This document shows positions 60,946-64,000 of a DNA stretch of 64,000 bases, one piece after another. The notes below the pieces were generated by a model. That model saw nothing but the letters and a program-made list of their open reading frames with translations, was not told the DNA's origin and made no database searches. How positions within the stretch are numbered: position 1 is the first letter of the stretch; the number at the start of each line of letters is the position of its first letter. Made by a program: the position numbers and the translations under genes. Source of the DNA: Betaproteobacteria bacterium (GTDB lineage Bacteria; Pseudomonadota; Gammaproteobacteria; Burkholderiales; Burkholderiaceae_F); the NCBI GenBank assembly GCA_016861185.1, contig BOKW01000001.1, forward strand, positions 62,001 to 126,000, in the 5' to 3' direction.

Positions 60946-62153
60946 GCGAGCACCTCCTCGGCCGTGCGGCCGACGACCTCGCGGTAGATCGCCGGATCCG
61001 TGTCGCCTTCGGATCCGAGCAACAGCACGCGCGACTTCGCATCGAGCGCGAGCGTGCGCCGGATATCAGGATAGTCGCGCGCGGCGAGCAGCGCGGCGAG
61101 CCCGGCGCCGCCGGTCTCTCCGGCGACGATCGGCGCGTCGCCGGCGGCCGGCCGCGCGAGCGTGCGCACCGCTTCGAGCGCATAGGCATCGTCGACCGCG
61201 ACTGCCGCGTTCGCGCCGCCGTGCAGGATCTCCCACGCGAGTTCCGAAACTTCGCCGCAGGCGAGCCCGGCCATCACCGTGTCGAGATCTCCGCCGACCA
61301 CCACCGGCCGTCCCGCTTCGAGGCTGCGATAGACACAGTCCGCGTGCGTCGGCTCGACGACGGCGAAGAACGGCCGCTTCGGACCCCAGCGCAGCCAGAA
61401 GCTCGCGCAGATCGCCGCGGCGAGCGCGCCGACGCCCGCCTGCGCGAATACGTGCGTCGGCGGCTCGTCATTCGACTGTCGAGCGATTTCCTGCGCCAGC
61501 ACGCCGTAGCCGTGCATCACGTCGAGCGGGATGTCGCGGTAGCCGGGATACGAGGTGTCCGAAACGACGGTCCAGCCGTTCGCGGCGGCGGTGGCCGCGG
61601 CATGTCGGACCGCGTCATCGTAATTGCCCTTGACCTCGCGCACCTGCGCGCCGTATCTGGCGATCGCGTCGCGCCGGCCCTGGCTCACGTGTTCGTGCAC
61701 GAAGATCTCGCAGCGGCAGCCGAAAAGCTGCGCGCCCCACGCGACCGAGCGGCCGTGATTGCCGTCGGTCGCGCAGGTGACCGTCGCCCCGCGAACCAGG
61801 TCGGCGAACCCGCCCGACAGCAATTGCTTCGACGCGATGTCCTTGCGCCCGGTCGCAGCGGCGACGCGCTGCTTCAGCACGTTCGCCACCGCGTACGCGC
61901 CGCCGAGCGCCTTGAAGCTCTTCAACCCGAAGCGGCCGCGCTCGTCCTTGTAGTCGATCCGCGCGAGCCCCAGCGCACGCGCGAGACCGTCGAGTCGTAC
62001 GAGCGGGGTGGCCGCATAGCCGGGCCAGCTCGAGATCTCGGCGTACGCCGCGTCGAAGCCCGCCTGGTTCAGCGTCTGCGATCGCACCGCGCCGTAGGCC
62101 TCGGTGGCCGGCGCGGCGGCGGGGTTGCGCAACGCACGCGCGCGTTCGTTCAT
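60942..62153 (-). CDS. dpaL: Diaminopropionate ammonia-lyase
   Basis: 403 residues, fold type II PLP enzyme. K81 in [16 protein letters not shown] binds [22 protein letters not shown] and [20 protein letters not shown] are DAL signatures. The reaction is 2,3-diaminopropionate to pyruvate and two ammonia. E. coli YgeX is the model; it occurs with YgeY in purine-degradation loci. Overlaps at both ends by 4 bases, with the M20 gene and with the ATPase upstream. Confidence 0.93.
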   Translation of the reverse strand: MNERARALRNPAAAPATEAYGAVRSQTLNQAGFDAAYAEISSWPGYAATPLVRLDGLARALGLARIDYKDERGRFGLKSFKALGGAYAVANVLKQRVAAATGRKDIASKQLLSGGFADLVRGATVTCATDGNHGRSVAWGAQLFGCRCEIFVHEHVSQGRRDAIARYGAQVREVKGNYDDAVRHAAATAAANGWTVVSDTSYPGYRDIPLDVMHGYGVLAQEIARQSNDEPPTHVFAQAGVGALAAAICASFWLRWGPKRPFFAVVEPTHADCVYRSLEAGRPVVVGGDLDTVMAGLACGEVSELAWEILHGGANAAVAVDDAYALEAVRTLARPAAGDAPIVAGETGGAGLAALLAARDYPDIRRTLALDAKSRVLLLGSEGDTDPAIYREVVGRTAEEVLA

Positions 62154-63147
62154 GCGACGGCTTCCTGTTTCAACATCGCGACCGGCTGCCGCAAGTGGCA
62201 GGCGACGAACTGTCCGGGAACGACTTCCTTCAAAGGCGGCTCCTCGAGCTTGCAGCGCTCCTCGACGTACGGACAGCGCGTGTGGAAGCGGCAGCCCGAA
62301 GGCGGCTTGATCGGGCTCGGCACGTCGCCGCCGAGCACACGGCGCTTGCGGCGCGCGGCCGGGTCCGGCACCGGCACCGCTTCGAGCAGCGCCTCGGTGT
62401 ACGGGTGCTGCGGGCGCGTGAAGATCGCCTTCTTCGGCGCGATCTCGACGACCTTGCCGAGGTACATCACCGCGACGCGATGGCTGATGTGTTCGACGAC
62501 CGCCAGATCGTGCGCGACGAACAGATACGACAGCCGAAACTCCTGCTGCAGGTCCATCAGCAGGTTGATCACCTGCGCCTGCACCGAGACGTCGAGCGCG
62601 GACACCGGCTCGTCGCAGACGATCAGCTTCGGCCGCACCGACAGCGCGCGCGCGATGCCGAGCCGCTGGCGCTGCCCGCCGGAGAACTCGAACGGGTACT
62701 TGACCATCTGATCGGGCCGCAGGCCAACGCGCTCGAACAGCCCGGCGACGCGCTCGCGCATCTGCGCCTGCGGCAGCGCGTCGTAGTTGCGGATCGGCTC
62801 GGCGACGATGTCGGCCGCGCGCATCCGCGGGTTCAGCGACGAATACGGGTCCTGGAAGACCGCCTGCAGCTCGCGCCTGACCGGGCGCATCTCGCCCTGC
62901 GACAGCCGGCTGATGTCGCGGCCGCGCCAGAGGATCGTTCCGCGGGTCGGATCCTGCAGCCGCAGGATCAGCTTGCCGGTGGTCGACTTGCCGCAGCCCG
63001 ATTCGCCGACCAGCCCGAGCGTTTCGCCGCTTGCGATCGAGAAGCTCACGCCGTCGACCGCGCGCACCTTCGCGCCGCCGCCGCCGAAGAGGCCCTGCTG
63101 CGTCGGGTAGTGCTTGACGAGGTCGCGCACCTCGAGCAGCACGTCGC

Positions 63148-63151
<4 letters not shown>
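62150..63151 (-). CDS. ABC transporter ATP-binding protein (DppF-like), second pair
   Basis: 333 residues. Walker [11 protein letters not shown], signature [15 protein letters not shown], Walker [13 protein letters not shown], with ending [14 protein letters not shown]. It overlaps dpaL by 4 bases and the partner ATPase stop by 4 bases. This is the first ATPase pair of a second transporter whose permeases and binding protein must lie to the right of the window. Confidence 0.94.

Positions 63152-64000
<849 letters not shown>

Overview
The window is about 64 kb of very GC-rich DNA, densely coded, with many 4-base ATGA/GTGA start-stop overlaps. Gene content points to a betaproteobacterium, most likely Burkholderiales: a Bug-type tripartite tricarboxylate receptor, a CioAB-type bd oxidase, DUF3014, NnrU and YeeE/YedE proteins, and several AraC regulators. 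This is inferred from protein families; no rRNA or tRNA gene is present to confirm it. No phage, integrase, transposase or CRISPR array was seen.

Layout. 1-3850: a type I restriction locus read leftwards (hsdR, then hsdS running off the left edge). 3979-7992: an envelope cluster (Sel1 protein, HEXXH metalloprotease, DUF900 hydrolase). 8033-17613: a Ser/Thr kinase with a TonB-like C-terminus, an exported methyltransferase, ogt, dinB, and an ECF sigma/anti-sigma pair divergent from a subtilase. 17666-21484: a leftward maoC-bug-menB-menE group with bona fide-looking menaquinone enzymes. 21618-30855: membrane proteins, an MFS transporter, an aldo/keto reductase, methyltransferase, AraC regulator and small exported proteins. 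30861-38062: a three-gene envelope operon, a threonine dehydratase, cioAB-type cydAB and a Tat-type isoaspartyl methyltransferase. 38161-46427: an orphan Rieske oxygenase, a degenerate response regulator, two paralogous AraC regulators, a small exported protein and a TonB receptor; four copies of a 14-bp motif lie in this segment. 46593-52467: a rhodanese-YeeE-small protein cassette, DUF302, an NCS2 permease, a nitronate monooxygenase and small membrane proteins. 52474-64000: a long leftward catabolic and transport operon. It holds two Opp/Dpp-type ATPase pairs, one full transporter, diaminopropionate ammonia-lyase, two different carbamoyl-amino-acid hydrolases and a DUF1028 protein.

Two families of GC-rich palindromic repeats are scattered through the window. 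Family A has a CCCCCC...TTT-AAA...GGGGGG core; family B has a CCCTCTCCC...GGGAGAGGG core. Most copies are intergenic, but three sit in frame inside hsdR and one pair encodes the C-terminal tail of an ABC ATPase whose overlap with the next gene is kept. The strongest leads are these coding repeats, the shared GTTGCA-N3-ATTGC motif, the diaminopropionate/ureido operon, and a 124-bp symmetric hairpin at 24763-24886.
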